A stretch of 64,000 nt of DNA from an uncultured Sutterella sp. (GTDB taxonomy: Bacteria; Pseudomonadota; Gammaproteobacteria; Burkholderiales; Burkholderiaceae_F). The first letter of the stretch is position 1; every line of letters starts with the position of its first letter. The DNA lies in NCBI GenBank assembly GCA_900544335.1, contig UQUS01000002.1, forward strand, positions 1 through 64,000, given 5' to 3'. A program made the position numbers and the translations under genes. Below are positions 55,233 through 62,360 of the stretch, piece by piece. A model generated the notes under the pieces. That model did not search any database. It was not told the origin of the DNA and saw only the letters and a list, made by a program, of their open reading frames with translations.

Positions 55233-55657
55233 TTCCCTTGTTTCCGTCCGACTTCGTTTTTCGGGCACCCTTCATCGAACCACTGTTGCAAAATGGTCGC
55301 CGCCGATTGGTCATCGATTACCTCGCCTTCTTTTTCCAAAAGGACAGACGAGTACCGCTCATCGACGCCGTAGACAGCCAGTCCCGTTCGTCCGGCCAGT
55401 TGCCGAGCAAACCGCAGGGCCTCTTGCGTCACTTCATGAGGAGTGCCGTCCGGATGGCGCGGAATGCCGATGACAAGGCAATCCGGCTTCCAATCGTTGA
55501 TTTGTTTACTAATTTCGCCCCACTTGGATGCCTTTGTTTGGGCATTGACGATGCAAAGGGGCCTTGCGCCGGCCGTCAGAATATTGCCGAGCGCAACCCC
55601 GATGCGAACTCGACCGTAATCGAATCCGAGAATAATCCCTGTCTGCTGCATTTGCAT
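55229..55657 (-). CDS. ruvX: YqgF/RuvX: pre-16S rRNA nuclease, putative Holliday junction resolvase
   Basis: An RNase H-fold protein that trims the 5' end of 16S rRNA in E. coli. Conserved acidic motifs are GFDYGRVRIGVA at the N-terminus, YGVDERYSS and DDQSAATILQQWFD. I chose the ATG with AAAGG five bases upstream, giving 142 residues, the usual size. A GTG that overlaps the yqgE stop (GTGA) would add 18 residues and also fits coupled translation. Confidence 0.92.
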   Translation of the reverse strand: MQMQQTGIILGFDYGRVRIGVALGNILTAGARPLCIVNAQTKASKWGEISKQINDWKPDCLVIGIPRHPDGTPHEVTQEALRFARQLAGRTGLAVYGVDERYSSVLLEKEGEVIDDQSAATILQQWFDEGCPKNEVGRKQGK

Positions 55658-55707
55658 GGCGCCTTTACCCGAGGGGGCAATTTTACCGAACCGAGGCTTT
55701 TCGGTTA

Positions 55708-56277
55708 TCACGCATGACCGATTTCATCGGAAACAAGAACGTGTTCGTCTCCGAGTGCCTCATTGCCGACCAGGGCAAGCGCAGCCTCATAGCGTTGCGA
55801 ACACGGGAGATCAAAAACGATACGGGGCGAGGATTGGGCACAAAACCACGCGCCCTCTCGAATTTCCGCTTCGAGTTGCCCGGCATCCCACATCGCGCAG
55901 CCCAAAACCGGATAGATTTTGTCCGGCCCTTTTCCTTCGGCTGCAGCGCGCAAAATGTCGTCCGAGACCGTCAGGGCAATGCCGGTTTTCGGGTTTTCAA
56001 AGTCCGTTCGGAGCCATTGACCCTGCGTCGTATGCAAAACGAACGCCATCATCGGATGCACGGGACCGCCCCAACCGAAGGCAATGTCCCTCTTCGGAGG
56101 CGGACACTCGAGTTGCTCACAGGCTTCGGAAAGCGAAAACTCTCCTTCCTTATTGAGCACAAGACCGAAGGAGCCCTCTGCTCGGTGCTCGAGCAAAAGG
56201 ATGACCGTCTTGGCAAAACGTTCATCGGTCATCACGGGCGAGGCGATGAGAAAACTGTTTTTAAGTTCATTTAGCAT
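55708..56277 (-). CDS. yqgE: UPF0301/AlgH family protein YqgE
   Basis: A 189-residue member of the UPF0301 (DUF179) family, marked by LKNSFLIASPVMTDERFAKTVILLLEH, GLVLNK and the GWGGPVHP motif. The molecular role is unknown. yqgE before ruvX is one of the most conserved gene pairs in beta- and gammaproteobacteria, and here the two overlap or nearly do, depending on the ruvX start. Confidence 0.94.
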   Translation of the reverse strand: MLNELKNSFLIASPVMTDERFAKTVILLLEHRAEGSFGLVLNKEGEFSLSEACEQLECPPPKRDIAFGWGGPVHPMMAFVLHTTQGQWLRTDFENPKTGIALTVSDDILRAAAEGKGPDKIYPVLGCAMWDAGQLEAEIREGAWFCAQSSPRIVFDLPCSQRYEAALALVGNEALGDEHVLVSDEIGHA

Positions 56278-56324
56278 AGGCGTATGCTATCGCATTATTT
56301 TGTTCGTGATGCGAAGGAAATTGT

Positions 56325-56813
56325 ATGGTTCAAGACGTTTTGGGGAAGCTCTGTGCCCTCTTTGACTCCGGAGCGGCCAAGTACCGCGTCGTTCATCACC
56401 CAGCTTGCGAACGCTCGAGCCAATCGGTCTCCGAGGTGCGCGGCACGGAGCTCGGACAGGGCGCCAAAGCCCTGGTGTGTCTTGTTAAGGGAAACGGCGT
56501 CAAGCAGTACGTCCTTGCCGTGTTGCCGGCCGACTGCCAAGCCGACCTAGGAAAACTTGCCACCGCCCTCGGCGGGCGCCGCGCAGGTCTTTGCAGTGCC
56601 GAGGAGGTCATGGACCTGACCGGGTGCATTTTCGGGGCTGTTCCGCCCGTTTCTTTTCATGAAAAACTAATGGGCATTGCCGACCCGACGCTATTTACGC
56701 GTTACAAGGAATTAGCGTTTAATGCCGGCTCTCGCGACACCTCGATTATCATCGACACGCAAGACTTTCACCGAATCGTGCATCCGCGCGAAATCGACTT
56801 TCTCAAGAAATAG
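56325..56813 (+). CDS. YeaK-like YbaK/ProX-domain aminoacyl-tRNA deacylase
   Basis: A 162-residue single-domain protein that resembles E. coli YeaK along its length, for example AVSEIRGT-like VSEVRGTELGQGAKALV, then LPADCQADLGKLA, LTGCIFGAVPPVSFH and the ending HRIVHPREIDF. The family hydrolyses mischarged aminoacyl-tRNAs, probably with Ser or Thr as the wrong amino acid in YeaK. AAGGA lies before the ATG. Its TAG stop is also the first three bases of the stem that opens the downstream IscB element, so insertion may have set the last codons. The protein ends about two residues before YeaK, so it is probably functional. Confidence 0.88.
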   Translation: MVQDVLGKLCALFDSGAAKYRVVHHPACERSSQSVSEVRGTELGQGAKALVCLVKGNGVKQYVLAVLPADCQADLGKLATALGGRRAGLCSAEEVMDLTGCIFGAVPPVSFHEKLMGIADPTLFTRYKELAFNAGSRDTSIIIDTQDFHRIVHPREIDFLKK

Positions 56814-57085
56814 TCAACTACCCCTCTCTAAAGAGAGAGGCTTGTGAAAGCAAGCCTGGTTGACTAGCCCAAGTGAGGAGAAATCTGAACTACGTTGGTT
56901 AGGAATGTATAGGCACCGTGGGATGTAAATCCTAGTTCCACGCTCTGCGGTTCTTGGTTAAAAGTGTTATTGGGTAATACACGGTGCTGAGAACATAGAA
57001 ACCCTTTCCAACACGGGCGAAGGATTACAACAGATTGAAAGGTCTGAGCAGAACCTGCGGGTCTCTGCGCTTTAAGGAGAAAACT
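56811..57085 (+). ncRNA. Omega RNA scaffold of IscB (inferred)
   Basis: No open frame with protein features covers this 275-base stretch, but pairing is dense. An outer stem joins TAGTCAAC (56811-56818) to GTTGACTA (56859-56866) and encloses two hairpins, CCTCTCT/AGAGAGG (56823-56829, 56834-56840) and CTTG/CAAG (56841-56844, 56851-56854). A long-range stem joins GCACCGTG (56913-56920) to CACGGTGC (56980-56987). Further stems are GTTCT/AGAAC (56950, 56990), CCTTTC/GAAAGG (57003, 57037) and GCAGA/TCTGC (57048, 57063). Known IscB omega RNAs lie directly upstream of iscB and carry the guide at their 5' end, which here would come from the flanking deacylase gene. The 5' and 3' ends are not determined. 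Confidence 0.8.
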
Positions 57086-58378
57086 TTGAAAGTTTTTGTG
57101 ATTAACAAAAGAGGAAAGCCGTTAATGCCTTGCAAACCTGCAAAGGCACGTCACCTCTTGCGTGATGGAAAGGCAAGAGTTGTAAGACGTACTCCGTTTA
57201 CGATTCAACTCACTATTGCGACAGGGGAAAACGTGCAACCGATTCATCTTGGTGTAGATGCAGGGTCTAAGCATATCGGGCTTTCTGCAACAACCGAGAA
57301 AGAAGAATTGTTTTCTTCTGAAGTCGAATTGCGTAAAGACATCACCGATTTGCTTTCAAGTCGTAGAGAGATGCGAAGAGCAAGACGCAACCGTAAGACG
57401 CGCTACCGTGCGCCACGCTTTGATAATAGAGTTCACGCGAAGAATAAGGGGTGGCTTGCTCCTACTCTTGAAAACGAGATTAGTGCACATCTCTCTCGGA
57501 TTAAGGCGATTCGTGCGATTCTCCCAGTTTCTCGCATCACAATCGAAGTTGCTTCTTTCGATATTCAAAAGATTAAGAATCCTGAGATTGAAGGTGAACA
57601 GTATCAGCAGGGAGAGCAATTAGGTTTTTGGAACGTGCGTGAATATGTGCTTTTCCGAGACGGTCACAAATGCTGTCATTGTCACGGCAAGAGCAAAGAC
57701 CCGATTCTCAACGTCCATCACATTGAGAGCCGTAAGACTGGGGGCGATGCTCCGAACAATCTCATCACGCTTTGCGAGACCTGCCACAAGGCTTATCACG
57801 CAGGAAAGATTCAACTTACTTCCAAGCGTGGAAAGAAATTTACCGATGCAACACACATGGGAATCATGCGTTGGGAACTCCTTAAGAGAGCAAAAGAAGC
57901 GAACCTTGGCATCCCTGTAAAAGCCACATTTGGCTATATCACCAAGGCAAGAAGAATCCAATTCGGTATTGCTAAGACGCATTGCGCTGATGCTTTCTGC
58001 ATTGCAGGAAACCTCAACGCAAAACGCCTTGGTGAGTATCTCTATCAAAAGCAAACCCGCAAGCACAACCGACAGATTCACAAGATGGCGATTCTTAAAG
58101 GCGGTTACCGCAAGCGTAATCAAGCCCCATTTGAGGTCTTTAACTTCCGCCTGTTTGACAAAGTGCGCTTCGGCGGAAATGTTGGTTTTGTGTTTGGAAG
58201 ACGGACTTCGGGTTCATTTGCAGTACGAACTCTATTTGGAGAAAAACTTTCCGAGGGCGTTTCGTACAAAAAACTCTCCCTTTTGGAGAGGAGAACAACT
58301 TTTTTAACTCAACTCGTAAAGGAGGGCGCAATTCCTCCCGTGTCTAAAGACACAGGTTTCCTTGCGCGATTTCTATGA
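57086..58378 (+). CDS. iscB: RNA-guided DNA nuclease IscB
   Basis: A 430-residue protein with the full IscB layout. The N-terminal PLMP domain is at residues 12-15 (KRGKPLMPCKPAKAR). RuvC-I has Asp 58 in LGVDAGSKHIGLS. An Arg-rich bridge helix (RREMRRARRNRKTRYR) spans about 93-108, and RuvC-II has Glu 154 in TIEVASFDI. The HNH domain spans about 185-240, with zinc cysteines at 197, 200, 230 and 233 and catalytic HH at 211-212. RuvC-III has His 299 and Asp 302 in THCADAFCIAG. A C-terminal TAM-interaction-type domain follows. All catalytic residues are present. IscB is the ancestor-type relative of Cas9 and cuts DNA with its omega RNA. The start is read as TTG with AAGGAG six bases before it; an earlier in-frame ATG would add 17 atypical residues from the RNA region. 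Confidence 0.93.
   Translation: MKVFVINKRGKPLMPCKPAKARHLLRDGKARVVRRTPFTIQLTIATGENVQPIHLGVDAGSKHIGLSATTEKEELFSSEVELRKDITDLLSSRREMRRARRNRKTRYRAPRFDNRVHAKNKGWLAPTLENEISAHLSRIKAIRAILPVSRITIEVASFDIQKIKNPEIEGEQYQQGEQLGFWNVREYVLFRDGHKCCHCHGKSKDPILNVHHIESRKTGGDAPNNLITLCETCHKAYHAGKIQLTSKRGKKFTDATHMGIMRWELLKRAKEANLGIPVKATFGYITKARRIQFGIAKTHCADAFCIAGNLNAKRLGEYLYQKQTRKHNRQIHKMAILKGGYRKRNQAPFEVFNFRLFDKVRFGGNVGFVFGRRTSGSFAVRTLFGEKLSEGVSYKKLSLLERRTTFLTQLVKEGAIPPVSKDTGFLARFL
58326..58367 (+). repeat. Right-end hairpin of the IscB element
   Basis: GCGCAA (58326-58331) pairs with TTGCGC (58362-58367), and inside it GTGTC (58340-58344) pairs with GACAC (58349-58353) around TAAA. Imperfect palindromes of this form are the transposase recognition ends in the IS200/IS605 family. 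The hairpin is translated as the last residues of IscB (AIPPVSKDTGF region). Confidence 0.75.
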
Positions 58379-58420
58379 TGCCTCGGCGGAAACCCGAACC
58401 GTCCCGGTCCGAGTTTTCGC

Positions 58421-58930
58421 CTAAAAACACCACGGAAAAAATCGGTCGCGGTCCTTCCAAGGATCGGGCGTTATGTCCATGCTGCGGACGATGCCGTTTT
58501 TATCAAACTGCGGCCATACGGCCATATCGAAATTCCCGCCGTCTTTGTACCGGTACATCCACGCGTGCTCTCCGACAAGCCGGAACTCGTACTTTTCCGC
58601 ACACGGCCCCCAAAGGGCCCAAACGTCGGCCTCGGTGGACTGACCGATTTTCACGAGCGGGAAATACTTTTCCTGCAAACCCTGCTCCCGAGCAACCATC
58701 TTTTGGTTCTGATCGAAGAAAAGCCACCAGACCTGTTGTCCGAACGGTTGCGACGAGTACGTCCAACGCACCGTTCCGTCCGGCATCGGTGTCACGGTAT
58801 CGGGCTTGCCTAATTGATTTTGAACGACCTCTTGCGATTGTCCGAGATCAATAAGTTGCGGATGCGAGCAGGCCGTTAAAACCACAGCACAAATCAGGGC
58901 TGCAAACAGGCGAACTTTTCTTTGGAACAT
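58421..58930 (-). CDS. BamE/SmpA-like outer-membrane lipoprotein
   Basis: A 169-residue precursor with a lipoprotein signal peptide (lipobox LTAC around residue 20). A SmpA/OmlA-type fold is suggested by IDLGQSQEVVQNQLGKPD, in which a short helix precedes a GKPD turn, and by a second half with a similar KIGQSTEADVWALWGP. The duplicated unit sets it apart from plain BamE, which has one. It could be a structural lipoprotein of the outer membrane; a role in the Bam complex is not shown. It faces iscB, whose end lies 42 bases away. Confidence 0.8.
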   Translation of the reverse strand: MFQRKVRLFAALICAVVLTACSHPQLIDLGQSQEVVQNQLGKPDTVTPMPDGTVRWTYSSQPFGQQVWWLFFDQNQKMVAREQGLQEKYFPLVKIGQSTEADVWALWGPCAEKYEFRLVGEHAWMYRYKDGGNFDMAVWPQFDKNGIVRSMDITPDPWKDRDRFFPWCF

Positions 58931-58994
58931 TTTTACTTCTCCTTGAGCCGACAAGGCTATTTTACCGTCTCCGAATTCGTTATTTTTCTTTTCG

Positions 58995-59071
58995 CCCCTA
59001 ACCGATTAGGGGTAAACTTTAGGCGGGAATTTTTGTGTTTTGCGTGTCTTCTTTGCGAAGACGGGGTTTTT
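58995..59071 (+). promoter_or_regulatory. Leader of aspS with two hairpins
   Basis: CCCCTAA/TTAGGGG (58995-59001 with 59006-59012) and GTCTTC/GAAGAC (59046-59051 with 59057-59062). The second is followed four bases later by five T. Both lie before the AAGGAG of aspS. The arrangement could be a weak terminator or attenuator; nothing more specific is seen. Confidence 0.35.
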
Positions 59072-59111
59072 GCGGCCCCTACATTTGTATACCGCAACGT
59101 AAGGAGTACCT

Positions 59112-60911
59112 ATGCGTACGAACTATTGTGGCCTGATTGATGAGAAGTACATCGGCCAAACTGTCACCCTGTACGGGTGGGCTCATCGCCGCCGTGACCA
59201 CGGCGGTGTAATTTTTATCGACCTGCGTGACCGCGAGGGTATTTTGCAGGTGGTTTGCGATCCGGACTGCCCGGACGTTTTCGCCACAGCCGAAAAGATT
59301 CGCAATGAGTACTGCTTAAAGTTAAGCGGCATCGTGCGTGCGCGTCCGGAAGGGACAAAAAACGAAGCCCTGATTTCCGGCGGTGTCGAAGTTTTATGCA
59401 AGAGCCTTGAGATTCTCAACCCGTCTCTTACGCCTCCGTTCCAACTCGATGACGACACCGTCAGCGAAACGGCCCGTCTGACCTATCGTGTTCTCGATTT
59501 GCGTCGCCCGCAGATGCAGCACAACTTGAAGTTGCGCTTTAAGGTCACGCAAGCCGTGCGCCACTTCCTGGACGAAGAAGGCTTTATCGATATTGAAACA
59601 CCGGTTCTGACGAAATCCACCCCCGAAGGTGCTCGTGACTATCTGGTCCCGTCGCGTGTTCAAGACGGCATGTTCTTTGCTCTGCCGCAATCACCGCAGC
59701 TATTTAAGCAGCTTTTGATGGTGGCCGGCTTTGACCGTTACTACCAGATTGTCAAGTGCTTCCGCGACGAAGACCTTCGTGCCGATCGTCAACCCGAATT
59801 CACGCAAATCGATTGCGAAACGAGTTTTCTCGATGAAAAACATATTCGCGAACTGTTCGAGAGAATGATTCGGACAGTCTTCAAGAAGGTTTTAAACGTG
59901 GATTTGGTTCCCGAAGGCGAGCGCTTCCGCGTCATGGAATACACCGAAGCGATGTCGCGTTTCGGATCCGACAAGCCCGACTTGCGCGTCAAACTCGAAC
60001 TCAAAGAAGTGACCGATATCGTCAAGGATTCGGCCTTTAAGGTCTTTAGTTCCGTCTCGCAGCTGCATAACGGGAAAGTCGTTGTCTTGCGCGTGCCCGG
60101 CGCTTGCTCCATGCCGCGTTCGGAAATCGACGGCTACACGGAATTTGTGAAGATTTACGGTGCCAAGGGTCTGGCCTACATCAAGGTCAATGACAAGGCC
60201 AAGGGTCGCGACGGTCTGCAAAGCCCGATTGTTAAGAACCTTTCCGATGACATCCTTGCCAAGCTCTTGGAAGTGACCGGAGCCCAAGACAGCGATATCC
60301 TCTTTTTCGGCGCCGACAAGGCCAAGGTTGTTTACGACAGTCTCGGTGCCTTGCGTCTTAAGATCGGCCTCGGCGAGTTCGGTCGCAAGAACGGATTGTT
60401 TGAAGAAGGCTGGAAGCCCTTGTGGATTGTCGACTTCCCGATGTTCGAGTACTCGGAAGAAGAAGGTCGTTGGATGGCCTGCCACCATCCGTTTACCGCC
60501 CCGCATGACGAGGATGTCGATAAGCTCGAAACCGATCCGGAACACTGCTATGCCAAGGCCTACGATATGGTCTTGAACGGCTGGGAAATCGGCGGCGGCT
60601 CCGTGCGTATCCATCGTGCCGACGTGCAAAGCAAGGTTTTCTCGGCTTTGAGAATCGGTCCGGAAGAAGCGCGTCTGAAGTTCGGGTTCCTGCTCGATGC
60701 CCTGCAGTACGGTGCTCCTCCGCACGGCGGTATCGCGTTCGGTCTCGATCGCATCGTGACGATGATGACCGGGGCTCCGTCCATTCGCGATGTGATTGCC
60801 TTCCCCAAGACCCAGCGTGCGCAGTGCCTCTTGACCGGCGCTCCGAGCCCTGTGGATGAAAAACAGTTGCGTGAACTGCATATCCGTTTGCGTAACGAAC
60901 CGAAGGCCTAA
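59112..60911 (+). CDS. aspS: Aspartyl-tRNA synthetase
   Basis: A class II synthetase of 599 residues with the N-terminal OB-fold anticodon domain ([22 protein letters not shown]), motif 1, motif 2 ([27 protein letters not shown] block), the bacterial GAD insertion domain and motif 3 ([13 protein letters not shown]). The length is that of bacterial-type AspRS. Without a full comparison I cannot say whether it is the discriminating or the Asx-charging form. AAGGAG precedes the ATG. Confidence 0.97.
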   Translation: MRTNYCGLIDEKYIGQTVTLYGWAHRRRDHGGVIFIDLRDREGILQVVCDPDCPDVFATAEKIRNEYCLKLSGIVRARPEGTKNEALISGGVEVLCKSLEILNPSLTPPFQLDDDTVSETARLTYRVLDLRRPQMQHNLKLRFKVTQAVRHFLDEEGFIDIETPVLTKSTPEGARDYLVPSRVQDGMFFALPQSPQLFKQLLMVAGFDRYYQIVKCFRDEDLRADRQPEFTQIDCETSFLDEKHIRELFERMIRTVFKKVLNVDLVPEGERFRVMEYTEAMSRFGSDKPDLRVKLELKEVTDIVKDSAFKVFSSVSQLHNGKVVVLRVPGACSMPRSEIDGYTEFVKIYGAKGLAYIKVNDKAKGRDGLQSPIVKNLSDDILAKLLEVTGAQDSDILFFGADKAKVVYDSLGALRLKIGLGEFGRKNGLFEEGWKPLWIVDFPMFEYSEEEGRWMACHHPFTAPHDEDVDKLETDPEHCYAKAYDMVLNGWEIGGGSVRIHRADVQSKVFSALRIGPEEARLKFGFLLDALQYGAPPHGGIAFGLDRIVTMMTGAPSIRDVIAFPKTQRAQCLLTGAPSPVDEKQLRELHIRLRNEPKA

Positions 60912-60935
60912 ACCGACGGGTTTTTGCGTAAAGTA

Positions 60936-60962
60936 AGCCGCGGGCCTTCCCGCGGCTTTTTT
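60936..60962 (+). terminator. Terminator after aspS
   Basis: Nine G+C-rich pairs (60936-60944 with 60949-60957) around CCTT, followed by a run of six T. The next gene starts five bases later. Confidence 0.9.
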
Positions 60963-60966
60963 GACC

Positions 60967-61887
60967 ATGAAAGCGCATCTTTGCAATCTGTGTCCGCGTC
61001 GATGCAATACGGACCGAGACACTCCGGAAGGCCTTAAAAGAGCCTTGTGTCGGAGCTCCTGGGCCCCGAAGGTGGCTCTTGTGAGCCTACATGCGTGGGA
61101 AGAGCCGTGCCTAAGTGGGAAAACCGGAGCCGGAACCGTCTTTTTCTCCCACTGCAATATGCGCTGCTGCTTTTGTCAAAACTACGAAATCAGTCAAGAG
61201 GGAAAAGGGCTTACCGTCAGCCCCGACCGGCTGCGAGATATCTTCCTTGAGCAGCAAGAGCGCCAAGCGACGTGTTTGGAACTTGTGACGCCTTCGCAGT
61301 ATGCCGAGAGCCTCCTCCCGGCGCTTACCGAGGCTAAAAAAGCAGGTCTTACCATTCCGGTTGTCTACAACACCAACGGCTATGACCTGCCGGAGACCCT
61401 AAAACGCTTTGACGGACTTGTCGATGTTTTTATGCCCGATTTAAAGTACTTTGATTCTCGATACGGGGCCAAATACTCGGGCGTTCCCGACTACTTTGAT
61501 GTGGCAAGCCTGGCGATTCGAACTATGTTTCAGGTGGTCGGCCCGGTTCAAAAAAACCGAGAGGGCCTGATGACGCGCGGCGTTCTGATTCGACACTTGG
61601 TGCTTCCGTGGCTTTGGCGCGACAGTTGCCGGTGTTTGGACTGGATCAATCAGACCTTCGGGGATGCCGTCATCGTCTCCGTCATGAATCAGTACATGCC
61701 GCTTTTTAAGGCCGCTCGGCACCCGGAAATCAATCGCCCGCTGACGACTCTGGAATACCAACGCGTCATCAAGCACGCCGAAAAACTCGGTATGACCCAA
61801 GTCTATATTCAGGTCGGGAAAACAAATTCTGATATATTCATTCCGATTTTTGACGGAAGTCATGTTTTGACCCCGCACGAAAACTGA
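60967..61887 (+). CDS. Radical SAM protein of the PflA-like (COG1313) group
   Basis: A 306-residue radical SAM enzyme. The cluster motif CxxxCxxC is CNMRCCFC at about residues 63-70. An N-terminal four-cysteine region (CNLCPRRCN and CRSS) would bind another metal or cluster. Also visible are VYNTNGYDLPETLKRFDG and VDVFMPDLKYFD. The family is related to pyruvate formate-lyase activases but its substrate is unknown. It starts almost inside the aspS terminator, so transcription probably uses read-through or its own promoter. Confidence 0.85.
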   Translation: MKAHLCNLCPRRCNTDRDTPEGLKRALCRSSWAPKVALVSLHAWEEPCLSGKTGAGTVFFSHCNMRCCFCQNYEISQEGKGLTVSPDRLRDIFLEQQERQATCLELVTPSQYAESLLPALTEAKKAGLTIPVVYNTNGYDLPETLKRFDGLVDVFMPDLKYFDSRYGAKYSGVPDYFDVASLAIRTMFQVVGPVQKNREGLMTRGVLIRHLVLPWLWRDSCRCLDWINQTFGDAVIVSVMNQYMPLFKAARHPEINRPLTTLEYQRVIKHAEKLGMTQVYIQVGKTNSDIFIPIFDGSHVLTPHEN

Positions 61888-61938
61888 CGCTAACGCCCGT
61901 ACGATATAGACTTATCAGGCACTATCGAGGATATTCCT

Positions 61939-62346
61939 ATGGCGCTTGTCACTCTCAAACAGCACAAAGCAGTCGCCGCACGGCTTCGAGCCGAGCGCGA
62001 GCGTTTGGGTTTTACGGAAAAGCAGATTGCGCAACTGATCGGAATTCCGATTGAGCAATACCAGAAAGTCGAAGACGGTCTGGTCGATCCGGGACTATTT
62101 TGTATGGCGCGCCTGACGGCCTGCGGATTTGATGCCAACTACATCATCACGAACGAACGGTTAAGACCCCTACAGGAAGAAAGCGATTTGTTGCGGCGTT
62201 TTCGGGAGCTTTCCAACAAAGGAAAGAGTTCGATTTTTATGACGCTCGATGCCTTGGAACGTTTGGCACCGAATTTGCAATCGAACATCCGGAAAAACAT
62301 TCGGTCCAATCTCAATGCCATTAAGGGCAAACTCAAAATTGACTGA
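61939..62346 (+). CDS. XRE-family helix-turn-helix transcriptional regulator
   Basis: A 135-residue protein with an N-terminal Cro/C1-type HTH (AARLRAERERLGFTEKQIAQLIGIPIEQYQKVEDG) and a helical C-terminal half (LLRRFRELSNKGKSSIFMTLDALERL) that may dimerise. No operator could be assigned. GAGG lies eight bases before the ATG. It precedes the AsmA-family gene by 14 bases; a regulatory link between them is not shown. Confidence 0.85.
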   Translation: MALVTLKQHKAVAARLRAERERLGFTEKQIAQLIGIPIEQYQKVEDGLVDPGLFCMARLTACGFDANYIITNERLRPLQEESDLLRRFRELSNKGKSSIFMTLDALERLAPNLQSNIRKNIRSNLNAIKGKLKID

Positions 62347-62360
62347 CCGGGGCTACCGCT

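Larger units (their letters stand above)
56811..58378 (+). mobile_element. IS200/IS605-family element carrying IscB and its omega RNA, no transposase
   Basis: A compact element of about 1.57 kb. The left end is a set of nested hairpins that starts within the stop codon of the deacylase gene. Then come a structured non-coding stretch, iscB, and a right-end hairpin (58326-58367) inside the last codons of iscB. No Y1 transposase gene (tnpA) is present, so movement would need one supplied from elsewhere. The exact ends are inferred from hairpins. Base use is richer in A+T and codon choice differs from the neighbours, for example AGA and AAG use, consistent with acquisition. Confidence 0.82.

Noticed and set aside
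56325..56813. YeaK-like gene as a pseudogene truncated by the IscB element
   Set aside because: The protein reaches within about two residues of the usual C-terminus and all motifs are present, so it is probably functional.
59892..61157. A 421-codon open frame on the minus strand opposite aspS and the radical SAM gene
   Set aside because: It is antisense to two clear genes, has no recognisable motif, and its His/Arg-rich composition is typical of a shadow frame.
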